A DNA stretch of 64,000 nucleotides from Petrolisthes cinctipes (Eukaryota; Arthropoda; Malacostraca; Decapoda; Porcellanidae): assembly GCA_033782935.1 (NCBI GenBank), contig JAWQEG010000283.1:3038001-3102000 (forward strand). The letters run 5' to 3'. Positions 36,600 through 48,856 of this stretch are shown piece after piece. Numbering within the stretch: position 1 is the first letter of the stretch; every line of letters starts with the position of its first letter. Under the pieces are notes generated by a model, which saw only the letters and a program-made list of their open reading frames with translations, made no database searches and was not told the origin of the DNA. Both the position numbers and the translations under genes were made by a program.

Positions 36600-39500
36600 A
36601 GTCGATATCTCAAATATCAGGCCCAAATAACCAGAAATTTCGATATTTTGGGGTCCCAGAAGCGAACTGTACATGCCTACTCCGTGTTAGAGTATTTTCA
36701 AAATAAAGGCCAAAAACAAGCTGAAAATCGATATTTTAGGTGTCCAAAGTCAATATGTGTATGCATCTTCTGCACCCGTTTATATCCCAAATTCAACCTC
36801 AAAACACCCGAAAATTCGATATTTTTGGATCCCAGAAGCGATCTGTACATGCCTACTCAGTGCTAAAATGTTTTCAAAATATAGACTCAAAACATGCTAA
36901 AAATCGATATTTTAAGAGTCCAAAGTCGATATGTGTATGCATCATCTGTACCCGTTTATATCTCAAATTCAGGCTCAAAACACCCGAAAATTGGATATTT
37001 TGGGGTCCCAGAAGTGATCTGTACATGCCTACTTAGTGCTATAATATTTTCAAAATATAGGCCCAAAACATGCTAAAAATCGATATTTTAGGTGCCCAAA
37101 GTCAATATGGGTATGCATCTTCTGCACCCGTTTATATCCCAAATTCAACCTCAAAACACCCGAAAATTCGATATTTTTTGGTCCCAGAAGCGATCTGTAC
37201 ATGCCTACTCAGTGCTAGAATGTTTTCAAAATATAGGCTCAAAACATGCTAAAAATCGATATTTTAAGTGTCCAAAGTCGATATGTGTATGCATCATTTG
37301 TACCCGTTTATATCTCAAATTCAGGCCCAAAACACCTGAAAATTCGATATTATGGGGTCCCAGAAGCGAACTGTACATGCCTACTCCGTGTTAGAGTATT
37401 TTCAAAATACAGCCCCAAAACATTCAGAAAATCGATCTTTTAGGTGCCCAAAAGTCGATATGTGCATGCATCTTCTGTACCCGTTTATATCCCAAATTCA
37501 ACCTCAAAACACCCGAAAATTCGATATTTTTGGGTACCAGAAGCGATCTGTACATGCCTACTCAGTGCTTGAATTATTTCAAAATATAGGCTCAAAACAT
37601 GTTAAAAATCGATATTTTAAGTGCATGCATCATCTGTACCCGTTTATATCTCAAATTCAGGCTCAAAACACCCGAAAATTCGATATTTTGGGGTCCCAGA
37701 AGTGATCTGTATATGCCTACTTAGTGCTAGAATATTTTCAAAATATAGGCCCAAAACATGCTAAAAATCGATATTTTAGGTGCCCAAAGTCGATATCTCA
37801 AATTCAGGCCCAAAAAACCCGAAAATTCGATATTTTGGCCTCCCAGAAGCAAACTGTACATACCTACTCCGTGTTAGAGTATTTTCAAAATACAGGCCCA
37901 AAACATACTGAAAATCGATCTGTTAGGTGCACAAAAGTCGATAGGTGCATGCATCTTCTGTACCCGTTAATATCTCAAATTCAGGCTCCAAACACCCAAA
38001 AATTTGATATTTTGGGGTCCCAGAAGCGATCTGTACATGCCTACTCAGTGCTATAATATTTTCAAAATATAGGCCCAAAACATGTTATAATCGATATTTT
38101 AGGTGCACAAAGTCGATATCTCAAATTCAGGCCCAAAACACCTAAAAATTCGATATTTTGGGGTCCCAGAAGCGAACTGTACATGCCTACTCCGTGTTAG
38201 AGTATTTTCAAAATATAGGCCCAAAACATGCTAAAATCGATATTTTAGGTGCCCAAAGTCGATATCTCAAATTCAGGCCCAAAACACCTAAAAATTCGAT
38301 ATTTTGGGGTCCCCGAAGCGAACTGTACATGCCTACTCTGTGTTAGAGTATTTTCAAAATGCAGGCCCAAAACATACGGAAAATCGATCGTTTAGGTGCC
38401 CAAAAGTCGATGTGTACATGCATCTTCTGTACCCGTTTACATCTCAAATTCAGGCTCCAAACAAGCGAAAATTCGAAATTTTGGGGTCCCAGAAGCGATC
38501 TGTACATGCCTACTCAGATGCAGGCCCAAAACATGCTAAAATCGATATTTTAGGTGCCCAAAGTCAACATGTGTATGCATCTTCTGCACTCGTTTATATC
38601 TCAAATTCAACCTCAAAACACCCGAAAATTCGATAATTTTGGGTCCCAGAAGCGATCTGTACATGTCTAGTCAGTGCGAGAATGTTTTCAAAATATAGGC
38701 TCAAAACAAGCTAAAAATCGATATTTTAAGTGTCCAAAGTCGATATGTGCATGCATCTTCTGTACCCGTTTATATCTCAAATTCAGGCTCAAAACACCCG
38801 AAAATTAGATATTTTTGGGTCCCAGAAGCGATCTGTACATGCCTACTCCTAGTTAGAGTATTTTCAAAATACTGGCCCAAAACATGCTGAAAATCTAAAT
38901 TCTAGGTGCTCAAAGTCAATATGTGCATGCATCTTCTGTACCCGTTTATACCTCAAATTCAGGCTCAAAACACCCGAAAATTCGGTATTTTTGGGTCCTA
39001 GAAGCGATCTGTACATCCATACTCCTAGTTAGAATGTTTTCAAGATACAGACACAAAACATGCTAAAAATCGATATTTTAGGTGCCCAAAAGTCGATATG
39101 TGCATGCATCTTCTGTACCCGTTTATATCTCAAATTCAGGCTCAAAACACCCGAAAATTCGATATTTTGTGGTCCCAGAAGCGATCTGTACATGCCTACT
39201 CAGTGCTAGAATGTTTTAAAAATATAGGCCCAAAACATGCTAAAAATCGATATTTTAGGTGCCCTAAGTCGATATCTCAAATTCAGGCCCAAAACACCCA
39301 AAAATTCGATATTTTGGGGTCCCAGAAGCGATCTGTACATGCCTACTCCGTGTTAGAGTATTTTCAATATACAGGCCTAAAACATACTAAAAATCGATCA
39401 TTTAGGTGCCCAAAAGTCGATATGTGGATGCATCTTCTGTACCCGTTATATCTCAAATTCAGGCTCAAAACACATGTAAATTCGATATTTTAGGGTCCCA

Positions 39501-40245
39501 GAAGCGATCTGTACTTGCCTACTCCGTGTTAGAGTATTTTCAAAATACAGGCCCAATACAATCTGAAAATCGATATTTTAGGTGACCAAAGTCATTATGT
39601 GTATGCATCTTCTGCACCCGTTTATATCACAAATTCAACCTCAAAACACCCGAAAATTCGATATTTTTGGGCCCCAGAAGCGATCTGTACATGCCTACTC
39701 AGTGCTAGAATTTTTTCAAAATATAGGCTCAAAACATGCTAAAAATCGATATTTTAAGTGTCCAAAGTCGATATGAGCATGTATCAACTGTACCCGTTTA
39801 TATCTCAAATTCAGGCTGAAAACACTCAAAAATTCGATATTTTGGGGTCCCAGAAGTGATCTGTACATGCCTACTTAGTGCTAGAATATTTTCAAAATAT
39901 AGGCCCAAAACATGCTAAAAATCGATATTTTAGGTGCCCAAAGTCGATATCTCAAATTCAGGCCCAAAACCCCCGAAAATTCGATATTTTGGGGTCCCAG
40001 AAGCGAACTGTACATGCCTACTCCGTGTTAGAGTATTTTCAAAATACAGGCCCAAAACATACTGAAAATCGATCTTTTAGGTGCCCAAAAGTCGATATGT
40101 GCATGCATCTTCTGTACCCGTTTACATCTCAAATTCAGGCTCGAAACATCGAAAATTCGGTATTTTTGGGTCCCAGAATTGATCTGTATATGCCTACTTA
40201 GTGCTAGAATATTTTCAAAATATAGGCCCAAAACATGCTAAAAAT
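36600..40245 (+). repeat. Higher-order block C, copy 1 (about 3.65 kb)
   Basis: A run of satellite units repeated in tandem at 40264-43750. Offset is 3664 up to about 38150 and 3518 afterwards, because copy 2 lacks one 147-bp unit. Private markers include CCAAATAACCAGAAATTTCG, TTAAGAGTCCAAAG, TTATGGGGTCCC, TCGATCGTTTAGG, GAAATTTTGGGG, and AGTCAGTGCGAGAATG. Confidence 0.88.
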
Positions 40246-40263
40246 CGATATTTTCGGTGCCCA

Positions 40264-43200
40264 AAGTCGATATCTAAATATCTGGCCCAAATAACCAGAA
40301 ATTTCGATATTTTGGGGTCCCAGAAGCGAACTGTACATGCCTACTCCGTGTTAGAGTATTTTCAAAATAAAGGCCAAAAACAAGCTGAAAATCGATATTT
40401 TAGGTGTCCAAAGTCAATATGTGTATGCATCTTCTGCACCCGTTTATATCCCAAATTCAACCTCAAAACACCCGAAAATTCGATATTTTTGGATCCCAGA
40501 AGCGATCTGTACATGCCTACTCAGTGCTAAAATGTTTTCAAAATATAGACTCAAAACATGCTAAAAATCGATATTTTAAGAGTCCAAAGTCGATATGTGT
40601 ATGCATCATCTGTACCCGTTTATATCTCAAATTCAGGCTCAAAACACCCGAAAATTGGATATTTTGGGGTCCTAGAAGTGATCTGTACATGCCTACTTAG
40701 TGCTATAATATTTTCAAAATATAGGCCCAAAACATGCTAAAAATCGATATTTTAGGTGCCCAAAGTCAATATGTGTATGCATCTTCTGCACCCGTTTATA
40801 TCCCAAATTCAACCTCAAAACACCCGAAAATTCGATATTTTTTGGTCCCAGAAGCGATCTGTACATGCCTACTCAGTGCTAGAATGTTTTCAAAATATAG
40901 GCTCAAAACATGCTAAAAATCGATATTTTAAGTGTCCAAAGTCGATATGTGTATGCATCATTTGTACCCGTTTATATCTCAAATTCAGGCCCAAAACACC
41001 TGAAAATTCGATATTATGGGGTCCCAGAAGCGAACTGTACATGCCTACTCCGTGTTAGAGTATTTTCAAAATACAGCCCCAAAACATTCAGAAAATCGAT
41101 CTTTTAGGTGCCCAAAAGTCGATATGTGCATGCATCTTCTGTACCCGTTTATATCCCAAATTCAACCTCAAAACACACGAAAATTCGATATTTTTGGGTA
41201 CCAGAAGCGATCTGTACATGCCTACTCAGTGCTTGAATTTTTTCAAAATATAGGCTCAAAACATGTTAAAAATCGATATTTTAAGTGCATGCATCATCTG
41301 TACCCGTTTATATCTCAAATTCAGGCTCAAAACACCCGAAAATTCGATATTTTGGGGTCCCAGAAGTGATCTGTATATGCCTACTTAGTGCTAGAATATT
41401 TTCAAAATATAGGCCCAAAACATGCTAAAAATCGATATTTTAGGTGCCCAAAGTCGATATCTCAAATTCAGGCCCAAATAACCCGAAAATTCGATATTTT
41501 GGGCTTCCAGAAGCAAACTGTACATACCTACTCCGTGTTAGAGTATTTTCAAAATACAGGCCCAAAACATACTGAAAATCGATCTGTTAGGTGCACAAAA
41601 GTCGATAGGTGCATGCATCTTCTGTACCCGTTAATATCTCAAATTCAGGCTCCAAACACCCAAAAATTTGATATTTTGGGGTCCCAGAAGCGATCTGTAC
41701 ATGCCTACTCAGTGCTATAATATTTTCAAAATATAGGCCCAAAACATGTTATAATAGATATTTTAGGTGCCCAAAGTCGATATCTCAAATTCAGGCCCAA
41801 AACACCTAAAAATTCGATATTTTGGGGTCCCCGAAGCGAACTGTACATGCCTACTCTGTGTTAGAGTATTTTCAAAATGCAGGCCCAAAACATACGGAAA
41901 ATCGATCGTTTAGGTGCCCAAAAGTCGATGTGTACATGCATCTTCTGTACCCGTTTACATCTCAAATTCAGGCTCCAAACAAGCGAAAATTCGAAATTTT
42001 GGGGTCCCAGAAGCGATCTGTACATGCCTACTCAGATGCAGGCCCAAAACATGCTAAAATCGATATTTTAGGTGCCCAAAGTCAACATGTGTATGCATCT
42101 TCTGCACTCGTTTATATCTCAAATTCAACCTCAAAACACCCGAAAATTCGATAATTTTGGGTCCCAGAAGCGATCTGTACATGTCTAGTCAGTGCGAGAA
42201 TGTTTTCAAAATATAGGCTCAAAACAAGCTAAAAATCGATATTTTAAGTGTCCAAAGTCGATATGTGCATGCATCTTCTGTACACGTTTATATCTCAAAT
42301 TCAGGCTCAAAACACCCGAAAATTCGATATTTTTGGGTCCCAGAAGCGATCTGTACATGCCTACTCCTAGTTAGAGTATTTTCAAAATACTGGCCCAAAA
42401 CATGCTGAAAATCTAAATTCTAGGTGCTCAAAGTCAATATGTGCATGCATCTTCTGTACCCGTTTATACCTCAAATTCAGGCTCAAAACACCCGAAAATT
42501 CGGTGTTTTTGGGTCCTAGAAGCGATCTGTACATCCATACTCCTAGTTAGAATGTTTTCAAGATACAGACACAAAACATGCTAAAAATCGATATTTTAGG
42601 TGCCCAAAAGTCGATATGTGCATGCATCTTCTGTACCCGTTTATATCTCAAATTCAGGCTCAAAACACCCGAAAATTCGATATTTTGTGGTCCCAGAAGC
42701 GATCTGTACATGCCTACTCAGTGCTAGAATGTTTTAAAAATATAGGCCCAAAACATGCTAAAAATCGATATTTTAGGTGCCCTAAGTCGATATCTCAAAT
42801 TCAGGCCCAAAACACCCAAAAATTCGATATTTTGGGGTCCCAGAAGCGATCTGTACATGCCTACTCCGTGTTAGAGTATTTTCAATATACAGGCCTAAAA
42901 CATACTAAAAATCGATCATTTAGGTGCCCAAAAGTCGATATGTGGATGCATCTTCTGTACCCGTTATATCTCAAATTCAGGCTCAAAACACATGTAAATT
43001 CGATATTTTAGGGTCCCAGAAGCGATCTGTACTTGCCTACTCCGTGTTAGAGTATTTTCAAAATACAGGCCCAATACAATCTGAAAATCGATATTTTAGG
43101 TGACCAAAGTCATTATGTGTATGCATCTTCTGCACCCGTTTATATCACAAATTCAACCTCAAAACACCTGAAAATTCGATATTTTTGGGTCCCAGAAGCG

Positions 43201-43920
43201 ATCTGTACATGCCTACTCAGTGCTAGAATTTTTTCAAAATATAGGCTCAAAACATGCTAAAAATCGATATTTTAAGTGTCCAAAGTCGATATGTGCATGT
43301 ATCAACTGTACCCGTTTATATCTCAAATTCAGGCTGAAAACACTCAAAAATTCGATATTTTGGGGTCCCAGAAGTGATCTGTACATGCCTACTTAGTGCT
43401 AGAATATTTTCAAAATATAGGCCCAAAACATGCTAAAAATCGATATTTTAGGTGCCCAAAGTCGATATCTCAAATTCAGGCCCAAAACCCCCGAAAATTC
43501 GATATTTTGGGGTCCCAGAAGCGAACTGTACATGCCTACTCCGTGTTAGAGTATTTTCAAAATACAGGCCCAAAACATACTGAAAATCGATCTTTTAGGT
43601 GCCCAAAAGTCGATATGTGCATGCATCTTCTGTACCCGTTTACATCTCAAATTCAGGCTCGAAACATCGAAAATTCGGTATTTTTGGGTCCCAGAATTGA
43701 TCTGTATATGCCTACTTAGTGCTAGAATATTTTCAAAATATAGGCCCAAAACATGCTAAAAAATCGATATTTTCGGTGCCCAAAGTCGATATCTAAATAT
43801 CAGGCCCAAATAACCAGAAATTTCGATATTTTGGGGTCCCAGAAGCGAACTGTACATGCCTACTCCGTGTTAGAGTATTTTCAAAATAAAGGCCTAAAAC
43901 AAGCTGAAAATCGATATTTT
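40264..43920 (+). repeat. Higher-order block C, copy 2 (about 3.6 kb)
   Basis: Tandem copy of the preceding block lacking one short unit around 41760-41820. It is distinguished by small changes such as TTATAATAGATATTTT and CGGTGTTTTTGGG. At about 43980 sequence diverges into a different set of units (TCAAAAAACCCGAAAATTCGG). Confidence 0.88.
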
Positions 43921-46558
43921 AGGTGTCCAAAGTCAATATGTGTATGCATCTTCTGCACCCGTTTATATCCCAAATTCAACCTCAAAAAACCCGAAAATTC
44001 GGTATTTTTGGGTCCCAGAAGTGATCTGTACATGCCTACTCCGTGTTAGAGTATTTTCAAAATACAGGCCCAAAACATACTGAAAATCGATCTTTTAGGT
44101 GCCCAAAAGTCGATATGTGCATGCATCTTCTGCACCCGTTTATATCCCAAATTCAACCTCAAAACACCCGAAAATTCGATATTTTGGGGTCCCAGAAGCA
44201 ATCTGTACATGCCTACTAAGTGCTAGAACATTTTCAAAATATAAGCTCAAAACATGCTAAAAATCGATATTTTAAGTGTCCAAAGTCGATATCTCAAGTT
44301 CAGGCCCAAAACACCCGAAAATTCGATATTTTGGGCTCCCAGAAGCGAACTGTACTTGCCTACTCCTTGTTAGAGTATTTTCAAAATAAAGGCCAAAAAC
44401 AAGCTTAAAATCGATATTTTAGGTGTCCAAAGTCAATATGTGCATGCATCTTCTGTACCCGTTTATATCTCAAATTCAGACTCAAAACACCGAAAATTCT
44501 ATATTTTGGGGTCCCAGAAGCGATCTGTACATGTCTACTTAGTGCTAGAATATTTTCAAATATAGGCCCAAAACATGATAAAAATCAATATTTTAGGTGC
44601 CCAAAGTCGATATCTCAAATTCAGGCCCAAAACACCCGAAAATTCGATATTTTGGGCTCCCAGAAGCGATCTGTACATGCCTACTCCGTGTTAGAGTATT
44701 TTCAATATACAGGCCCAAAACATACTGAAAATCGATCTTTTAGGTGCCCAAAAGTCGATATGTGAATGCATCTTTTGTACCCGTTTATATCTCAAATCCA
44801 TGCTCAAAACACCCCAAAATTCGACATTTTGGGGTCCCAGAAGCGATCTGTACTTGCCTACTCCGTGTTATAGTATTTTCAAAATACAGGCCCAAAACAT
44901 GCTGAAAATCGATCTTTTAGGTGCCCAAAGTCAATTTTTGCATGCATCTTCAGTACCCGTTTATATCTCAAATTCAGGCTCAAAACACCCGAAAATTCGA
45001 TATTTTGGGGTCCCAAAAGCAATCTGTACATGCCTACTCAGTGCTAGAATTTTTTCAAAATATAAGCTCAAAACATGCTAAAAATCGATATTTTAAGTGT
45101 CCAAATTCGATATGTGGATGCATCATCTGTACCCGTTTATATCTCAAATTCAGGCTCAAAACACCCGAAAATTCGATATTTTGGTGTCCCAGAAGTGATC
45201 TGTACATGCCTACTTAGTGCTAGAATATTTTCAAAATATAGGCCCAAAACATGCTAAAAATCGATATTTTAGGTGCCCAAAGTCAATATGTGTATGCATC
45301 TTCTGCACCCGTTTATATCCCAAATTCAACCTCAAAACACCCGAAAATTCGATATTTTTGGGTCCCAGAAGCGATCTGTACATGCCTACTCAGTACTAGA
45401 ACGTTTTCAAAAGATAGGCTCAAAACATGCTAAAAATCGATATTTTAAGTGTCCAAAGTCGATATGTGTATGCATCATCTGTACCCATTTATATCTCAAA
45501 TTCAGGCTCAAAACACCCGAAAATTCGATATTTTAGGGTCCCAGAAGTGATCTGTACATGTCTACTTAGTGCTAGAATATTTTCAAAATATAGGCCCAAA
45601 ACATGCTAAAAATCGATATTTTAGGTTCCCAAAGTTGATATCTCAAATTCAGGCCCAAAACACCCGAAAATTCGATATTTTTTGGTCCCAGAAGGGAACT
45701 GTACATGCCTACTCCGTGTTAGAGTATTTTCAAAATACAACCCCAAAACATACTGAAAATCGATCTTTTAGGTGCCCAAAATTCGATATGTGCATGCATC
45801 TTCTGTACCCGTTTATATCCCAAATTCAACCTCAAAACACCCGAAAATTCGATATTTTTGGGTCCCAGAAGCGATCTGTACATGCCTACTTAGTGCTAGA
45901 ATGTTTTCAAAACATAGGCTCAAAGCATACTAAAAATCGATATTTTAAGTGCATGCATCATCTGTACCCGTTTATATCTCAAATTCAGGGTCAAAACACC
46001 CGAAAATTCGATATTTTTGGGTCCCAGAAGAGATCTGTATATGCCTACTTAGTGTTAGAATATTTTCAAAATATAGGCCCAAAACATGCCAAAAATCGAT
46101 ATTTTAAGTGTCCAAAGTCGATATGTGCATGCATCTTCTGTACCCGTTTATATCTCAAATTCAGGCTCAAAACACCCGAAAATTCGGTATTTTTGGGTCC
46201 TATAAGCGATCTGTACATCCCAACTCCTAGTTAGAGTATTTTCAAAATACAGGCCCAAAATATGCTGAAAATCGATCTTTTAGGTGCCCAAAGTCAATTT
46301 GTGCATGCATCTTCAGTACCCGTTTATATCTCAAATTCAGGCTGAAAACACCCAAAAATTCGATATTTTGGGGTCCCAGAAGCAATCTGTACATGCCTAC
46401 TCAGTGCTAGAATGTTTTCAAAATATAAGCTCAAAACATGCTAAAAATCGATATTTTAAGGGTCCAAATTCGATATGTGCATGCATCATCTGTAACCGTT
46501 TATATCTCAAATTCAGGCTCAGAACACCCGAAAATTCGATATTTTGGGGTCCCAGAAG

Positions 46559-46719
46559 TGATCTGTACATGCCTACTTAGTGCTAGAATATTTTCAAAAT
46601 ATAGGCTCAAAACATGCTAAAAATCGATATTTTAAGTGTCCAAAGTCGATCTGTACCCGTTTATATCTCAAATTCAGGCTCAAAACACCCGAAAATTCGA
46701 TATTTTGGGGTCCCAGAAG
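46559..46719 (+). repeat. 161-bp monomer variant
   Basis: Landmark spacing is 161 bp. AAAGTCGAT joins CTGTACCCG, losing about 15 bp including the TGCATGCA palindrome. The identical junction occurs again near 59335, inside the 12,689-bp-offset duplicate, so the two copies come from one deletion event. Confidence 0.85.
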
Positions 46720-46866
46720 TGATCTGTACATGCCTACTTAGTGCTAGAATATTTTCAAAATATAGGCCCAAAACATGCTAAAAATCGATATTTTAGGTGC
46801 TCAAAGTCCATATCTCAAATTCAGGCTCAAAAGACCCGAAAATTCGGTATTTTTGGGTCCTAGAAG

Positions 46867-47040
46867 CGATCTGTACATCCCAACTCCTAGTTAGAATGTT
46901 TTCAAGATACAGACCCAAAACATGCTAAAAATCTATAATTTAAGTGTCCAAAGTCGATATTTGCATGCATCTTCTGTACCCGTTTATATCTCAAATTCTA
47001 TATTTCTATATCTATATTCGATATTTTGGGGTCCCAGAAG
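46867..47040 (+). repeat. Rearranged monomer with TCTATAT tract
   Basis: Between CTCAAATTC and TCGATATTTTGGGG the usual AGGCTCAAAACACCCGAAAA stretch is replaced by a simple-sequence tract built on TATATTTCTATATCTATAT (about 46996-47018). The unit is 174 bp, nearly the normal length. The same rearranged unit is found once more at about 59695-59710, in the duplicated block, and nowhere else that I saw. Confidence 0.8.
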
Positions 47041-47365
47041 CGATCTGTACATGCCTACTCAGTGCTAGAATAGTTTTTTAAATATAGGCCCAAAACATGC
47101 TAAAAATCGATATTTTATGTGCCCAAAGTCGATATCTCAAATTCTGGCCCAAAACACCCAAAAAATCGATATTTTGGGGTCCCAGAAGCGATCTGTACAT
47201 GCCTACTCCGTGTTAGAGTATTTTCAATGTACTGGCCCAAAACATACTGAAAATCGATCTTTTAGGTGCCCAAAAGTCGATATGTGGATGCATCTTCTGT
47301 ACCCGTTTATATCTCAAATTCAGGCTCAAAACACCCGAAAATTCGATATTTTGGGGTCCCAGAAG

Positions 47366-47656
47366 TGATCTGTACATGCCTACTTAGTGCTAGAATATTT
47401 TCAAAATATAGGCCCAAAACATGCTAAAAATCGATATTTTAGGTGCTCAAAGTCCATATCTCAAATTCAGGCTCAAAAGACCCGAAAATTCGGTATTTTT
47501 GGGTATAGAGTATTTTCAAAATAAAGGCCCAAAACAAGCTGAAAATCGATATTTTAGGTAACCAATGTCAATATGTGTATGCATCTTCTGCACCCGTTTA
47601 TATCCCAAATTCAACCTCAAAACACCCGAACATTCGATATTTTGGGGTTCCAGAAG
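47366..47656 (+). repeat. Fused monomer pair with 32-bp deletion
   Basis: A 147-bp-type unit runs into a following unit through GTATTTTTGGGT/ATAGAGTATTTTC near 47500-47510. The CGATCTG landmark and its surroundings are lost. The pair spans 291 bp instead of the expected 147+176, consistent with a 32-bp deletion. The same fusion is present near 60190 in the duplicate block. Confidence 0.8.
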
Positions 47657-48856
47657 CGATCTGTACATGCCTATTCAGTGCTAGAATTTTTTTCAGAATA
47701 TAGGCTCAAAACATGCTAAAAATCGATATTTTAAGTGCCCAAAGTCGATATCTCAAATTCAGGCCCAAAACACACGAAAATTCGATATTTTAGGGTCTCA
47801 GAAGCGAACCGTACATGCCTACTCCGTGTTAGAATATTTTCAAAATACAGGCCCAAAACATACTGAAAATCGATCTGTTAGGTGCCCAAAAGTCGATATG
47901 TGCATGCATCTTCTGTACCCGTTTATATACCAAATTCAACCTCAAAACACCCGAACATTCGATATTTTTGGGTCCCAGAAGCGATCTGTACATGCCTATT
48001 CAGTGCTAGAATTTTTTCAGAATATAGGCTCAAAACATGCTAAAAATCGATATTTTAAGTATCTAAAGTCGATATGTGCATGCATCTTCTGTACCCGTTT
48101 ATATCTTAAATTCAGGCTCCAAACACCCGAAAATTCAATAATTTGGGGTCCCAGAAGCGATCTGTACATGCCTACTCAGATGCATGCCCAAAACATGCTG
48201 AAAATCGATATTTTAGGTGCCCAAAGTCAACATGTGTATGCATCTTCTGCACTCGTTTATATCTCAAATTCAACCTCAAACACCCGAAAATTCGATAATT
48301 TTGGATCCCAGAAGCGATCTGTACATGTCTAGTCAGTGCTAGAATGTTTTCAAAATATAGGCTCAAAAAATGCTAAAAATCGATAATTTAAGTGTCCAAA
48401 GTCGATATGTGGATGCATCTTCTGTACCCGTTTATATCTCAAATTCTGGCTCAAAACACCCGAAAATTCGATATTTTGGGGTCCCAGAAGCGATCTGTAC
48501 TTGCCTACTCCGTGTTAGAGTATTTTCAAAATACAGGCCCAAAACAAGCTTAAAATCGATATTTTAGGTGACCAATGCCAATATGTGTATGCATCTTCTT
48601 CACCCGTTTATATCCCAAATTCAACCTCAAAAAACCCGAAAATTCGGTATTTTTGGGTCCCAGAAGTGATCTGTACATGCCTACTCCGTGTTAGAGTATT
48701 TTCAAAATACAGGCCCAAAACATACTGAAAATCGATCTTTTAGGTGCCCAAAAGTCGATATGTGCATGCATCTTCTGCACCCGTTTATATCCCAAATTCA
48801 ACCTCAAAACACCCGAAAATTCGATATTTTGGGGTCCCAGAAGCGATCTGTACATG

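Larger units (their letters stand above)
44090..48850 (+). repeat. Higher-order block D, copy 1
   Basis: Matches later sequence in two stretches: 44090-44880 with 55417-56207 (offset 11327), and about 44885-48760 with 57574-61450 (offset 12689). The second stretch includes the 161-bp unit, the TCTATAT-tract unit and the 32-bp-deletion fusion. All three are shared, so homology by duplication is certain. Confidence 0.88.

Noticed and set aside
45569..46234. Open frame of 221 codons (and a near-identical one at 58258-58923)
   Set aside because: It consists of translated satellite monomers with repeated motifs such as FDILGSQKRSVHAYSVLEYFQ. Because 176 is not a multiple of three, the frame passes through all phases, and single-base changes break it in neighbouring units. 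No codon signature, start context or independent support.
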